From NCBI RefSeq assembly GCF_001038625.1, contig NZ_CP011803.1, positions 4,774,001 through 4,838,000 of the forward strand: a DNA stretch of 64,000 nucleotides. Reading direction: 5' to 3'. Origin of the DNA: Clostridium carboxidivorans P7. Lineage in GTDB: Bacteria; Bacillota; Clostridia; Clostridiales; Clostridiaceae. How positions within the stretch are numbered: the first letter of the stretch is position 1; each line of letters starts with the position of its first letter. This document shows positions 1 to 8,158 of the stretch, piece after piece. The position numbers and the translations under genes are program-made. The notes beneath the pieces were generated by a model, which searched no databases, was not told where the DNA came from, and worked only from the letters and a program-made list of their open reading frames with translations.

Positions 1-7
1 AACTGGA

Positions 8-1333
8 TTGGAGTTGCTAGAGAAAAATCCTGAAAAAAATATTGATAAGTTATTTGATTTAGTAAAAAAAACTATTAATAAGGACAAAGAAAATTTAGAA
101 AGAATACAACAAGTTGAAGAGTACTATAATAATAATCCTGCTACTCATGAATTCATAATAAATATTTTAAAAAATACAGATAAAAGATGTATCCAAAAAT
201 TCTTTTCCAATTTTTTATCAAATGCAATATGGTATGGAATGCCTAAAAGGGAAAAGCTCTTAAAGGAAAAGAATATAAAGATACCATTAGTAATACTTAT
301 TAGTCCATCAATGAGATGCAATTTGAAGTGTATGGGATGCTATGCTGCAAATTATAGCAGAGAAGATGATATACCATATGGAGAAGTAGATAGGATTATA
401 AAGGAAGCTAGAGAATTAGGAATTTATTATTTTGTAGTATTAGGTGGAGAACCATTTTTCAATGAATATATGTTAAAAATATATGAAAAGTATAATGACT
501 GTATGTTTACACCTTTTACAAATGGAACTCTCTTTGATGAAAAATTAGCTAATAAAATAAAAGAACTTGGGAATGTAATACCTATGTTTTCTTTAGAAGG
601 CTTTGAAGCAGACACTGATATGAGAAGAGGAAAAGGGGTATTTAAAAAGGTTATGAGCTCCATGGAATTACTTAAAAAAAAGGGAATGTTGTTTGGAGTA
701 TCCACAACTGTTAGTAGAAGTAATGTAAAAACAGTTGTATCTGATGAATTTATAAACATGCTTATAGAAAAGGGTGCTAAAATGAGTTGGTACTTCATAT
801 TTATGCCAGTAGGAAGCAGCCAAGATGTTAATCTAATGCTTACTCCTGAACAAAGGATTTATTTAGGAAAGAGGGTTAGGCAGTTAAGAAATTCAAAACC
901 TTATTTTATGATAGATTTCTTTAATGACGCTCCTTATGTAGGAGGTTGTATAGCAGGTAAGTTTTATTGTCATATAAACTCTCATGAAGATATGGAACCA
1001 TGTGTTTTTGCTCACTTTTCAGTAGATAATGTGAAAAATAAAAAACTTGTTGATGTATTTAAATCAGACTTTTTTAAGGAACTAAGAAGAAGGCAGCCTT
1101 ATAATGAAAATTTATTATTGCCTTGCATGATGATAGATAACACAAATGTGATAAGGGAAGTTGTAAAAAAAACAGGAGCTAAGCCTACGGATAAAGTTGC
1201 TAAAATGATGATAGAAAATGAAGAATTTCAAAAGTCATTGGATAAGGTAGCAGAAGAATTTAAACCTTTAGCAGATAAATCTTGGAAAGAAGATTTTAAT
1301 TCTAAAGGGAATTATGATATGGCAAAAGGATAG
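8..1333 (+). CDS. Radical SAM protein with SPASM-like C-terminal region (5' end uncertain)
   Basis: The protein is a radical SAM enzyme. The CxxxCxxC cluster motif (C-N-L-K-C-M-G-C) lies near residue 105 and is followed by a typical GGEPF motif near residue 147. A later Cys-rich stretch around residues 310-335 (GGCIAGKFYCHIN and EPCVF) looks like a SPASM or twitch auxiliary-cluster region. Such enzymes modify peptides or small molecules, and the substrate cannot be read from the sequence. The frame is open to the window edge, so the TTG at 8 is only a plausible start and a few residues may be missing. A strong terminator follows directly, so the gene ends its own transcription unit. The family assignment is firm; the function is unknown. 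Confidence 0.85.
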   Translation: MELLEKNPEKNIDKLFDLVKKTINKDKENLERIQQVEEYYNNNPATHEFIINILKNTDKRCIQKFFSNFLSNAIWYGMPKREKLLKEKNIKIPLVILISPSMRCNLKCMGCYAANYSREDDIPYGEVDRIIKEARELGIYYFVVLGGEPFFNEYMLKIYEKYNDCMFTPFTNGTLFDEKLANKIKELGNVIPMFSLEGFEADTDMRRGKGVFKKVMSSMELLKKKGMLFGVSTTVSRSNVKTVVSDEFINMLIEKGAKMSWYFIFMPVGSSQDVNLMLTPEQRIYLGKRVRQLRNSKPYFMIDFFNDAPYVGGCIAGKFYCHINSHEDMEPCVFAHFSVDNVKNKKLVDVFKSDFFKELRRRQPYNENLLLPCMMIDNTNVIREVVKKTGAKPTDKVAKMMIENEEFQKSLDKVAEEFKPLADKSWKEDFNSKGNYDMAKG

Positions 1334-1337
1334 AAAT

Positions 1338-1389
1338 AAGTCCTAAAGATTTAAATGACATGTTAAAATCTTTAGGACTTATTTTTTTA
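1338..1389 (+). terminator. Rho-independent terminator of the radical SAM gene
   Basis: The arms AAGTCCTAAAGATTT and AAATCTTTAGGACTT are perfectly complementary. The loop is about 12 nt and a run of T residues follows at 1381-1389. Confidence 0.85.
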
Positions 1390-1447
1390 TTCTAAGGGAA
1401 ATTATAAAATTTAAAAACTGCGGATAATTTCAAAATTAGTAAACCAA

Positions 1448-1476
1448 TTGAAAAAACTAAGTAAATTTGATAATAT
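1448..1476 (+). promoter_or_regulatory. SigA-type promoter candidate for the solute-binding protein gene
   Basis: TTGAAA at 1448-1453 and TAATAT at 1471-1476 are separated by 17 nt. They lie about 70 nt upstream of the start codon at 1544. AT-rich DNA gives chance matches, so confidence is moderate. Confidence 0.45.
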
Positions 1477-1543
1477 ATACTGGAAATATAATAAATTAAG
1501 TAAACAATAGAAACAGGACACTGTTTAATGCAGGAGAGATATT

Positions 1544-2812
1544 ATGAAGAAAAATATAAAAGTTTTGGCCATGATCATTTTAATTGTTATAGGTGCTACT
1601 ACTGTTTCTTGCAAGAAAAATAATAGTGTATCAAACAATAGTGATGATTTACAAGGGAAAATTACAGTATTAACAGATAAAAAACATGAGCAACCATTAA
1701 GAGCGGCTATAGAAGATTTTCAAAAAGTACATAAAAAAGTAAGTGTAAATTTAAAGGTTGATAATAATTCATATGGAAAGTTTTCAGAAAGTGTTAAAAA
1801 TAAAGATAAATCAATAGATATAGTAACAATAGATGATTGTTATGCTCAATATTATTTAGATAAATTACCAGGTGGATTTTTAAATGTATCAGAAGATATA
1901 GACAGTTATAAAAACAAATTACCAAAAAGTAAGATGGATAACTTAACTAAAGAAAATAAAGTATATGGTTTTCCTTGGAGTACTTCTCCTAAGATAATTT
2001 TATATAGGAAGGATATAGTGTCTTCAGAGGGAATTAATATTGATGATATTAAAACTTGGAGCGACTATATTGAAATGGGAAAAAAGGTTGCTAAAGATAA
2101 AGGCAAAAAAGTTCTTGGAAATGTAGAAAATGAAAATAGTGATATATACTTATTACTAGCAAATCAACTAGGGATTTCCTATTTTAATAAAGATAATAAA
2201 GTCAATTTCAGTGATAAAGAATGGATTAGAGTTGTAGATGCAGTAAAAAACTTATATTCTCAGGGAATAATTTGTGATTACAATTCTAAAGAAGAGCTTA
2301 TTAACTCCGCTAAAAATGAAGAGGTAATGTCATTTGTAGCAGATCCTAGCTATGTAAGTTATTTTATTCAAAATATACCCAATGAAAAAGGAAAGTGGGG
2401 AGCAATTCAGTTGCCTTCTTTTGAATCAGGAGGTAATAGAGATGTATCCTTAGGAGGATGTAATTTAATGATAAATAGCTTATCTAGCAATGCAAAATTA
2501 TCAAAGGAATTTATAAAATTTATTATAAGTGATGATAAACTTGATTTAGAATCTATGATGAAGTATGGAGTTTTACCTGTATTTAGTGATATATATAACT
2601 TAGAAAAATTTAATAAGTTCGAAGACTACTTTAATTCTAGAGTATGGGAATTACTTGGAAATACAGAAAAAGGATGCTACCAAATAAATTATACTCCTTA
2701 CTTTTTTAACATAAGAGATGATGTAAAAAATTCATTAGCTCAATCTAACTTGGTAAATAAAGATACAAAAATAGTATTGGATTCTCTTCAAAAATATTTA
2801 GAGAAAAAGTAA
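1544..2812 (+). CDS. Extracellular solute-binding lipoprotein (ABC sugar-type, family 1)
   Basis: This is a 422-residue secreted protein. A basic N-terminus and a hydrophobic segment (about residues 5-20) end in a lipobox-like TTVSC, so Cys23 is the likely lipidated residue. The body matches the general shape of sugar/oligosaccharide-binding proteins, including the FPWSTSPKIILYRKD region typical of the fold. The start is fixed by AGGAG about 6 nt upstream. No permease or ATPase gene lies on either side, so this is an orphan binding protein that must use a transporter encoded elsewhere or act as a sensor. The ligand is unknown. Confidence 0.8.
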   Translation: MKKNIKVLAMIILIVIGATTVSCKKNNSVSNNSDDLQGKITVLTDKKHEQPLRAAIEDFQKVHKKVSVNLKVDNNSYGKFSESVKNKDKSIDIVTIDDCYAQYYLDKLPGGFLNVSEDIDSYKNKLPKSKMDNLTKENKVYGFPWSTSPKIILYRKDIVSSEGINIDDIKTWSDYIEMGKKVAKDKGKKVLGNVENENSDIYLLLANQLGISYFNKDNKVNFSDKEWIRVVDAVKNLYSQGIICDYNSKEELINSAKNEEVMSFVADPSYVSYFIQNIPNEKGKWGAIQLPSFESGGNRDVSLGGCNLMINSLSSNAKLSKEFIKFIISDDKLDLESMMKYGVLPVFSDIYNLEKFNKFEDYFNSRVWELLGNTEKGCYQINYTPYFFNIRDDVKNSLAQSNLVNKDTKIVLDSLQKYLEKK

Positions 2813-2836
2813 TGATGAAGTAATATGTATAAAACG

Positions 2837-2865
2837 TTTACAATAATTCTGTTAAGGTGTATAAT
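2837..2865 (+). promoter_or_regulatory. SigA-type promoter without a downstream ORF
   Basis: TTTACA at 2837-2842 and TATAAT at 2860-2865 have a 17-nt spacer. The only thing downstream before a strong terminator is about 95 nt of non-coding DNA. Confidence 0.6.
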
Positions 2866-2871
2866 ATGTTC

Positions 2872-2967
2872 ATGTAAGGGTTTAATCATAGGGAATTTTA
2901 AAATATAAAATAAAATCTCTTGGCTGGGAACGGGGCAGTCAAGAGATTTTATTTTATATTTTTAAAA
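2872..2967 (+). ncRNA. Putative small RNA between the solute-binding protein and glycosyltransferase genes
   Basis: A good promoter ends at 2865, so transcription would start near 2872. It would stop at the 22-bp perfect stem at 2901-2922/2940-2961. The predicted transcript is about 95 nt and has no ORF with a ribosome site. Its apical loop (2923-2939) is G-rich, which stands out in this AT-rich genome. The hairpin overlaps the 3' end of the opposite-strand glycosyltransferase gene and may also terminate that gene. It does not match a named RNA family that I can recall, and expression is unproven. Confidence 0.4.
2901..2967. terminator. Bidirectional terminator with a 22-bp perfect stem
   Basis: The inverted repeat 2901-2922/2940-2961 is perfect. 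It is flanked by A/T runs on both sides, so it can work on both strands. It serves the convergent glycosyltransferase gene, whose stop codon lies inside the right arm, and any rightward transcript. Confidence 0.85.
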
Positions 2968-4072
2968 TGTTTTTATAAACTTTTAGAGTTTCTTCTGAGG
3001 TTTTTTCCCAAGAAAATTTAGAAGATTGATTTAGTCCCTTGCTAATTAATTTTTCAACTAAACTTTTACTATTTAGTAAATGTTCCAAGGAATCTTCAAG
3101 ACTTTTTATATTAAATGGATCTATTAAAATTCCAGCATCTCCAACTACCTCTGGTATAGATGAAATGTTAGATGTTATTACAGGAGTACCACAGCTCATA
3201 GCTTCTAAAGGTGGTAAACCAAAACCTTCATACGTAGAAGGATATACAAAAACACTGGATGCATTATAAAATGTTGGTAATAGCTCTTCTTCAACAAATC
3301 CTGTAAATTTTACATGTGAACGTATATTTAAATCATGGCTCAAATCTTTGAGAAGGTGTATATCATCTTTACTAGCACCAACAATAACTAAATCATAATC
3401 TTCAGGAAGTTTCCTGTAAACCTTGGAAAAAGCCATTAAAAGAGACTTAACATTTTTTCTAGGACTAAAACCGCCTATATAGAGTATAAATGGATTATCT
3501 ATATCATAATTTTTGCGTATGAGTCTTCTGCATTTGGATTTATCTAAAGGTTTATATTTTTTATCAGCAGCTAAAGGTGTTACAAAAACTTTAGATTCAT
3601 TCATAGGAAAAAATTTTAGTATATCCCTTTTTGAACATTCTGATACAGTTATAATGCCATCACAAGTTTCCATTATTCTAGGCATTTCTTTTAGAAATTT
3701 AATTAAATATCCTTTTCCTACGGTTTCAGGGAGGATATAAGGTATTAAATCATGTATGGTAACTACTTTTTTACATTCAATGTTTTGAGAGAGACCTATA
3801 CCGTTTTGAGGAATATGATATATATCTATATTTTCATCTTTTAAGTTATTAGGAAAATAACATTGTTCAAAAAATTTATGATATTTTTTTGAAGTCATTA
3901 ATATTTTTGAATTATCACTTTTAAAGCATTCATAATTGTTGCCAGACCAATACATATGATATAGATTTTCTTTATGAGTTTGGATCATATATTTTAAAAT
4001 TTTATCAGTGTAGGTTCCTATACCAGTACCTTTATACCAGTTAACCCCCCTTGCATCAATTCCTATTTTCAT
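2954..4072 (-). CDS. Glycosyltransferase family 4 (GT-B), CotSA-like
   Basis: This is a cytosolic retaining GT-B glycosyltransferase. The N-terminus MKIGIDARG followed by a GTGIGTY loop is typical of the acceptor-side domain. The donor-side signature EGFGLPPLEAMSCGTPVI near residue 280 contains the E-x7-E motif of GT4 enzymes. The start is placed at ATG 4072 rather than the in-frame ATG at 4090, because the latter overlaps the GGAGGT ribosome site. The gene diverges from a CotS-family gene, and in Bacillus a GT (CotSA) is likewise paired with CotS in the spore coat. A role in spore-surface glycan synthesis is therefore inferred. A close paralog lies at 8159-9283. Sugar donor and acceptor are unknown. 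Confidence 0.85.
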   Translation of the reverse strand: MKIGIDARGVNWYKGTGIGTYTDKILKYMIQTHKENLYHMYWSGNNYECFKSDNSKILMTSKKYHKFFEQCYFPNNLKDENIDIYHIPQNGIGLSQNIECKKVVTIHDLIPYILPETVGKGYLIKFLKEMPRIMETCDGIITVSECSKRDILKFFPMNESKVFVTPLAADKKYKPLDKSKCRRLIRKNYDIDNPFILYIGGFSPRKNVKSLLMAFSKVYRKLPEDYDLVIVGASKDDIHLLKDLSHDLNIRSHVKFTGFVEEELLPTFYNASSVFVYPSTYEGFGLPPLEAMSCGTPVITSNISSIPEVVGDAGILIDPFNIKSLEDSLEHLLNSKSLVEKLISKGLNQSSKFSWEKTSEETLKVYKNILKI

Positions 4073-4179
4073 ATAGTTATCAACCTCCATTTAACACAGA
4101 TAATTTCGAGGCTTTTAAAAAATTTTAAATTTATCGTATTATATATTATTAATATTACGCTCTAAATGTGTCACTTAGC

Positions 4180-4207
4180 ACATACATATACAATAATTCA
4201 TATACTA
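4180..4207 (+). promoter_or_regulatory. Candidate SigK promoter upstream of cotS-like gene
   Basis: The -10 element CATATACTA at 4199-4207 fits the SigK consensus CATAnnnTA exactly. The minimal -35 dinucleotide AC at 4180-4181 lies 17 nt upstream. This would place expression in the mother cell late in sporulation, as expected for coat genes. Confidence 0.5.
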
Positions 4208-4237
4208 CATATATAGAATTATTTTGGAGGAAAGAGT

Positions 4238-5245
4238 TTGGATATAGATAGAGTAAAAAAGATAGTAGAACAAAGCTATAGTCTTAATGTGAAGCATATA
4301 GAAAAGATAAAAAGTATATATAAGATTCAAACCCAAAATGGTGACTATTGCCTTAAATTTGTAAAATATGATTTTAGACATTTTTTGTTTATTATATCTG
4401 CTATAAAACATCTACAAAATAATAATTTTGAATATACTCCAGAAATAATAAAAACAGAAAATGGAATGGATTATGTAAAACTTGAAGGCAACTATGCCTA
4501 TTTGAATCCATGGGTTGATTCAATAAGATTAAACTACAATGATAATAAAGATATATTACTAGCTTCATGTAAGCTGGCAGAGCTTCATAAAAAAAGTAGT
4601 GGATTTGAAGTTATAGCTGGAATGAATCCTAGAATAGGATGGTTTAAATGGATAGAAGTATTTAGGACTAGAAAAAAGGAAATACGTTCTTTTAAAGATA
4701 TAATAGATAAAAAAGAAAATAATACAGAGTTTGATTCTATTTATTTAAGTATTATGAGAGAAGAACTTCAAAGAGCAGAAAGATCTATACAAAATCTAAT
4801 AGAAACTAGATATATAGAAACTATGAATGAAGAAATAGGCAACAGAGGATTTTGTCATCATGATTTTGCTGATCATAATATATTAAAATCCGAAAAGAAT
4901 TTAGTAAATATTATAGATTTTGACTATTGTATATTGGATTCACATCTTCATGATCTTAGCAGCATTCTTTTAAGATGTATGAAAAATGGAAAATGGAACA
5001 TAAGTAGTGCATTAGATATAATTGATTCTTATAACTCAATCAATCAAGTCAAAAAAGACGATATACCTATAATGGCAGCGTTTATGGAATTCCCACAAGA
5101 TTATTGGCAAATTGGAATACAGTATTATTGGGAAAAACAGCCTTGGAAAGAAGAGTTTTTCTTAAATAAATTAAAAAGGACAATTGAAGATAGAGCTCAA
5201 AAGCAAGAATTCATAGATGAATTTAGATTTAAAAAATATCATTAA
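4238..5245 (+). CDS. CotS-family spore coat protein (kinase-like fold)
   Basis: This 335-residue protein of the CotS/YsxE/YutH family has an aminoglycoside phosphotransferase-like kinase fold. The catalytic loop CHHDFADHN is intact near residue 207 and is followed by the metal-binding IDFDY near residue 226, so an active phosphotransferase is possible. The start is TTG 4238, 6 nt after TTGGAGG. It is the first gene of a four-gene run (4238-7287) with short gaps, preceded by a SigK-like promoter and divergent from a glycosyltransferase. A role in coat or spore-surface assembly is inferred from the family; the substrate is unknown. Confidence 0.82.
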   Translation: MDIDRVKKIVEQSYSLNVKHIEKIKSIYKIQTQNGDYCLKFVKYDFRHFLFIISAIKHLQNNNFEYTPEIIKTENGMDYVKLEGNYAYLNPWVDSIRLNYNDNKDILLASCKLAELHKKSSGFEVIAGMNPRIGWFKWIEVFRTRKKEIRSFKDIIDKKENNTEFDSIYLSIMREELQRAERSIQNLIETRYIETMNEEIGNRGFCHHDFADHNILKSEKNLVNIIDFDYCILDSHLHDLSSILLRCMKNGKWNISSALDIIDSYNSINQVKKDDIPIMAAFMEFPQDYWQIGIQYYWEKQPWKEEFFLNKLKRTIEDRAQKQEFIDEFRFKKYH

Positions 5246-5271
5246 TTATTATAAAGGGAGGGAAAGTGTTT

Positions 5272-5475
5272 ATGGCAGATAAAAAAGAATCTCATAAATT
5301 CAACAATGAAGATTTAGATAATGTAGATTTAGAAGAATATAAAAATAAACTAGATGATTTAAAGAGATCTGTTAAATCTTTAGAAAAAATTAAAAGAAAG
5401 AATAAAAAAATTAAAAAGATGGAAAGAAAAAAGAGAAAGATCTTAAAGGATATGAAAAGTAAGAAGCATAAATAA
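5272..5475 (+). CDS. Small Lys-rich, coiled-coil-like protein in the cotS cluster
   Basis: This is a 67-residue protein of unknown function. The N-terminal third is acidic (NNEDLDNVDLEEY) and the C-terminal half is very rich in Lys and Arg, with a helical heptad-like pattern and no membrane segment or signal. The start is ATG 5272, 9 nt after GGGAGGG; the GTG at 5266 is too close to that site. It lies 26 nt after the first cotS-like gene and 21 nt before the degraded CotS paralog, so it is probably co-transcribed. A structural coat or scaffold role would fit but is only inference. I do not recognise a family. Confidence 0.65.
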   Translation: MADKKESHKFNNEDLDNVDLEEYKNKLDDLKRSVKSLEKIKRKNKKIKKMERKKRKILKDMKSKKHK

Positions 5476-5496
5476 TAATTCCAGGGAGGTTTGTTT

Positions 5497-6258
5497 GTGT
5501 ATTGTAATAATGTTAATGACACATTTATAAAGTATTTGCAGTCAAAAGGAATTTATCGTGTGGAAAACTTTTCGGAGAAAATTAAATATAAAGATATAAA
5601 TATGGAAGTTATAAAAAAACAAGTTTATATAATAAATGAATTTCACGCTAAAACTTTAGGTTATACAGGATATATGAATAAAAGACTTAGTAACAATATT
5701 GGAAGAGTAGTGGAACAATATAAGGTTCATATAAAAAAATTTAATAGGGATTTAAAAAAAATACAGCAAAATGGTGCAGATAACGAACTTGATAAAATAC
5801 TTTTGAAAAATGGAGAACTTTACTTAGAAAGAGCACAAAAGTGTATTGAAAATATATATAAAAATGATTATATAGATTTAATAATGAGAAGTACAAAAAG
5901 AGTAGAAATGTGTGTTGGAAATACTTATTTTAACAACTTAAGGAAGTTGAAAAATATAGAAGTTAAAAATATTGAAGGTTGCTGCTATAACATGGTTGAA
6001 ATGGATTTGGCTTGTTTTTTAAATAAAGTTAAAAGAAAAGGATTAGAAGTTGATTTTCATAGCTTAATAAGTGAATTTTGCAGTTTAGAAGATTTAAATA
6101 CAAGTAGTGCTAAGTTTATTTTGGCTATTATATCATATCCTTATGCATTTATGAAATGGTGCAGTAAATATAGAGATAAAAATGAAAATTTTAATGAAAA
6201 AGAATTCTATTTAAAATTACAAAAAGCCATAAAGGAAGATGGAAATAGCCTAATTTAA
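5497..6258 (+). CDS. Degenerate CotS paralog (pseudokinase lacking N-lobe and catalytic motifs)
   Basis: The 253-residue product aligns by eye with the central and C-terminal parts of the neighbouring CotS proteins. The conserved C-(x)n-FLNKV stretch matches the CHHD...CNFINKV block of the next gene. Catalytic HHD has become VGN and the following HHN has become FNN. The IDFDY motif is replaced by IEGCCY, and the N-terminal lobe is missing. It cannot be an active kinase of this family. The start is GTG 5497, 6 nt after GGGAGGT; the TTG at 5491 abuts that site. The reading frame is intact and co-directional with its neighbours, so this looks like a maintained pseudokinase rather than a recent pseudogene. 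Confidence 0.7.
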   Translation: MYCNNVNDTFIKYLQSKGIYRVENFSEKIKYKDINMEVIKKQVYIINEFHAKTLGYTGYMNKRLSNNIGRVVEQYKVHIKKFNRDLKKIQQNGADNELDKILLKNGELYLERAQKCIENIYKNDYIDLIMRSTKRVEMCVGNTYFNNLRKLKNIEVKNIEGCCYNMVEMDLACFLNKVKRKGLEVDFHSLISEFCSLEDLNTSSAKFILAIISYPYAFMKWCSKYRDKNENFNEKEFYLKLQKAIKEDGNSLI

Positions 6259-6270
6259 AGAGGTGTTAAA

Positions 6271-7287
6271 ATGGTAGAAAAATATAATGAAAAAAGATAT
6301 TTAGCTAGATATGATTTGTGTGTAGATTTATTTAATGAATTTAATTTAGCTGTTTATGATGTTGCACCATTAAGAAGTGTTTATATGGTATCTACAGATA
6401 AAGGGCAGAAGATATTAAAAAGAGCAGAGTATACAGAAGAAGAGTTAAAGTTCATATATAATTTATCTCAATATATAAAAAATAAATTTTCAAGAGTTAT
6501 GGATTTTGTTAAAAATAAAAATGGTGAGATTTATACCATATGGAATGGCAATATGTATTACATTATGGATATGGTTGATGGAACAGAATGTGATTTTAGT
6601 AGTCCTGTAGACTTAAATATTGCAGCGCAAGGACTTGGAGAACTTCACTTAGCTTCAGAAGGATTTAAAACTAATTTATCTAATAGATATAATACTGGTA
6701 AACTTATAGATCGTTTTAAAAGAAGAATTCAAGAAATGAACTTTTTTAATAGTATAGCTAGTGCTCATGAAAATAAAAGTGAATTTGATGAAATATTTAT
6801 AAAAAATGTAGAATATTATATTAATGAAATAGAGAAAAGTGTTAATATGCTAGAAAAATCTTATTATTATAAACTTTGTGGAGAAGAAGATAAGATAGTG
6901 GTATGCCATCATGATTTAGCACATCATAACATATTAATAAATGGTGGTAATGCTTATTTCATAGATTTTGATTACGCTTTAATAGATTTGAAGGTACATG
7001 ATTTATGTAATTTTATAAATAAAGTAATAAAAAATTTTGCATTTGATATAGAAAAAGCTAAAGAAGTAATAAAAAATTATTCTATGAAAAATGTTTTAAA
7101 TAATAGAGAAATAGAAGTACTTAATGCTATGTTAACTTTCCCGGATGATTTTTATAATATATCTAAAGCTTACTATACAAAGTGTAAGGACTGGGATGAA
7201 AATACATTCCTTGAAAGGTTGAAGAGAAAGAATGGATATAAAGAAGATAGACAGGAATTTTTAAATGAATTTAAAAAGTTAATTTAA
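6271..7287 (+). CDS. CotS-family spore coat protein (kinase-like fold)
   Basis: This is a second intact CotS-family protein of 338 residues. The catalytic loop CHHDLAHHN near residue 212 and FIDFDY near residue 230 are both present, and the N-terminal lobe shows the usual short beta-rich start (VYMVSTDKGQKILKR). The start ATG follows AGAGGTG and lies 12 nt after the degraded paralog. It is the last gene of the run, closed by a 21-bp-stem terminator. Mother-cell expression and a spore-surface role are inferred from the family and the neighbours. The reaction is unknown. Confidence 0.82.
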   Translation: MVEKYNEKRYLARYDLCVDLFNEFNLAVYDVAPLRSVYMVSTDKGQKILKRAEYTEEELKFIYNLSQYIKNKFSRVMDFVKNKNGEIYTIWNGNMYYIMDMVDGTECDFSSPVDLNIAAQGLGELHLASEGFKTNLSNRYNTGKLIDRFKRRIQEMNFFNSIASAHENKSEFDEIFIKNVEYYINEIEKSVNMLEKSYYYKLCGEEDKIVVCHHDLAHHNILINGGNAYFIDFDYALIDLKVHDLCNFINKVIKNFAFDIEKAKEVIKNYSMKNVLNNREIEVLNAMLTFPDDFYNISKAYYTKCKDWDENTFLERLKRKNGYKEDRQEFLNEFKKLI

Positions 7288-7334
7288 AAAGTTAAAGAAG
7301 TAAATTATACATCAATTTACTTCTTTAACTTTTT
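7286..7334 (+). terminator. Terminator after the cotS-like run
   Basis: A perfect 21-bp inverted repeat at 7286-7306/7314-7334 has a 7-nt loop. The descending arm ends in five T residues. Confidence 0.85.
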
Positions 7335-7357
7335 AATGTACGTTTGTAAATAACTTA

Positions 7358-7386
7358 TTGAATTTCTAATAATCATGTGATAAAAT
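7358..7386 (+). promoter_or_regulatory. SigA-type promoter candidate for the ECF S-component gene
   Basis: TTGAAT at 7358-7363 and TAAAAT at 7381-7386 have a 17-nt spacer. It would give a leader of about 97 nt before the ATG at 7490. No known riboswitch was recognised in that leader. Confidence 0.5.
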
Positions 7387-7489
7387 TTTAACCGTCAGTA
7401 TTTATTATGAAACTGAACATTTATGTTTAAAGTTCTATTGAATTTTCGACTTATATCCAAATAATGGAATGAGAGCGAGGTAATAAGAA

Positions 7490-8074
7490 ATGACTGAGAG
7501 AATTTCAACAAGAGGAAAATTTAAAACTAGACAAATGACAATAATAGGAATGTTGTCTGCAGTAACTATAATTCTAGGTGCTACGGGTCTTGGATTTATT
7601 CCTATTCCGCCATTTAAGACCACAATCATGCATATTCCAGTAATAATAGGAGGTATAGTTGAAGGACCAGTAGTTGGTGCTTTCATTGGATTGATGTTTG
7701 GAATTTTTAGTATTGTACAAGCTATTAACACTCCAACTCCAGTGACATTTATATTTTTAAATCCTATTATTGCTATATTGCCAAGAATGTTAATAGGAGT
7801 CACATCTTATTATGTTTATAAGCTAATATGCAAAAAATCTCAAGGTTTTGGGGTAATAGCAGGTACTATAGTAGGATCTTTTACAAATACATTAGGTGTA
7901 TTGGGGTTGATTTATATTATATATATAAACGCCTATGCTAATGCTTTACACATAAGTTATAAAGCCGCAGTAAATACGCTTTTAGCCTTAGTTTTAAATG
8001 GATTTATATCAGCAGGTACAGCTGTTATAATTTGTTTGCCAATAATAGTCTCATTAAAAAAGTTAAGAAAATAA
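7490..8074 (+). CDS. ECF transporter S component (vitamin-type, substrate unknown)
   Basis: This 194-residue integral membrane protein has about six hydrophobic segments and resembles substrate-binding S components of energy-coupling factor transporters. Conserved features include FIPIPPFKTTIMHIPVIIG and FLNPIIAILPRMLIG. It needs the shared EcfA/A'/T module, which is not in this window. The pantothenate-type group is a possible match but I cannot confirm the ligand. The gene stands alone between two spore-surface modules, with its own promoter and terminator, so it probably is not part of the coat operons. The start follows GCGAGGTAA. Confidence 0.8.
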   Translation: MTERISTRGKFKTRQMTIIGMLSAVTIILGATGLGFIPIPPFKTTIMHIPVIIGGIVEGPVVGAFIGLMFGIFSIVQAINTPTPVTFIFLNPIIAILPRMLIGVTSYYVYKLICKKSQGFGVIAGTIVGSFTNTLGVLGLIYIIYINAYANALHISYKAAVNTLLALVLNGFISAGTAVIICLPIIVSLKKLRK

Positions 8075-8113
8075 CTTTATTTAATTTAAGATTTTCATAA
8101 ATAATACTGATAT

Positions 8114-8145
8114 AAACGGCAAGGTATAATACTTGTCGTTTTTTA
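8114..8145 (+). terminator. Terminator of the ECF S-component gene
   Basis: The arms AAACGGCAAG and CTTGTCGTTT pair with one G-T wobble, followed by a T run. Confidence 0.75.
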
Positions 8146-8158
8146 TTATAATATACTT

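Noticed and set aside
7393..7489. Possible riboswitch upstream of the ECF S-component gene
   Set aside because: No known aptamer core (preQ1, FMN, TPP or similar) could be recognised. Kept only as an unexplained leader.
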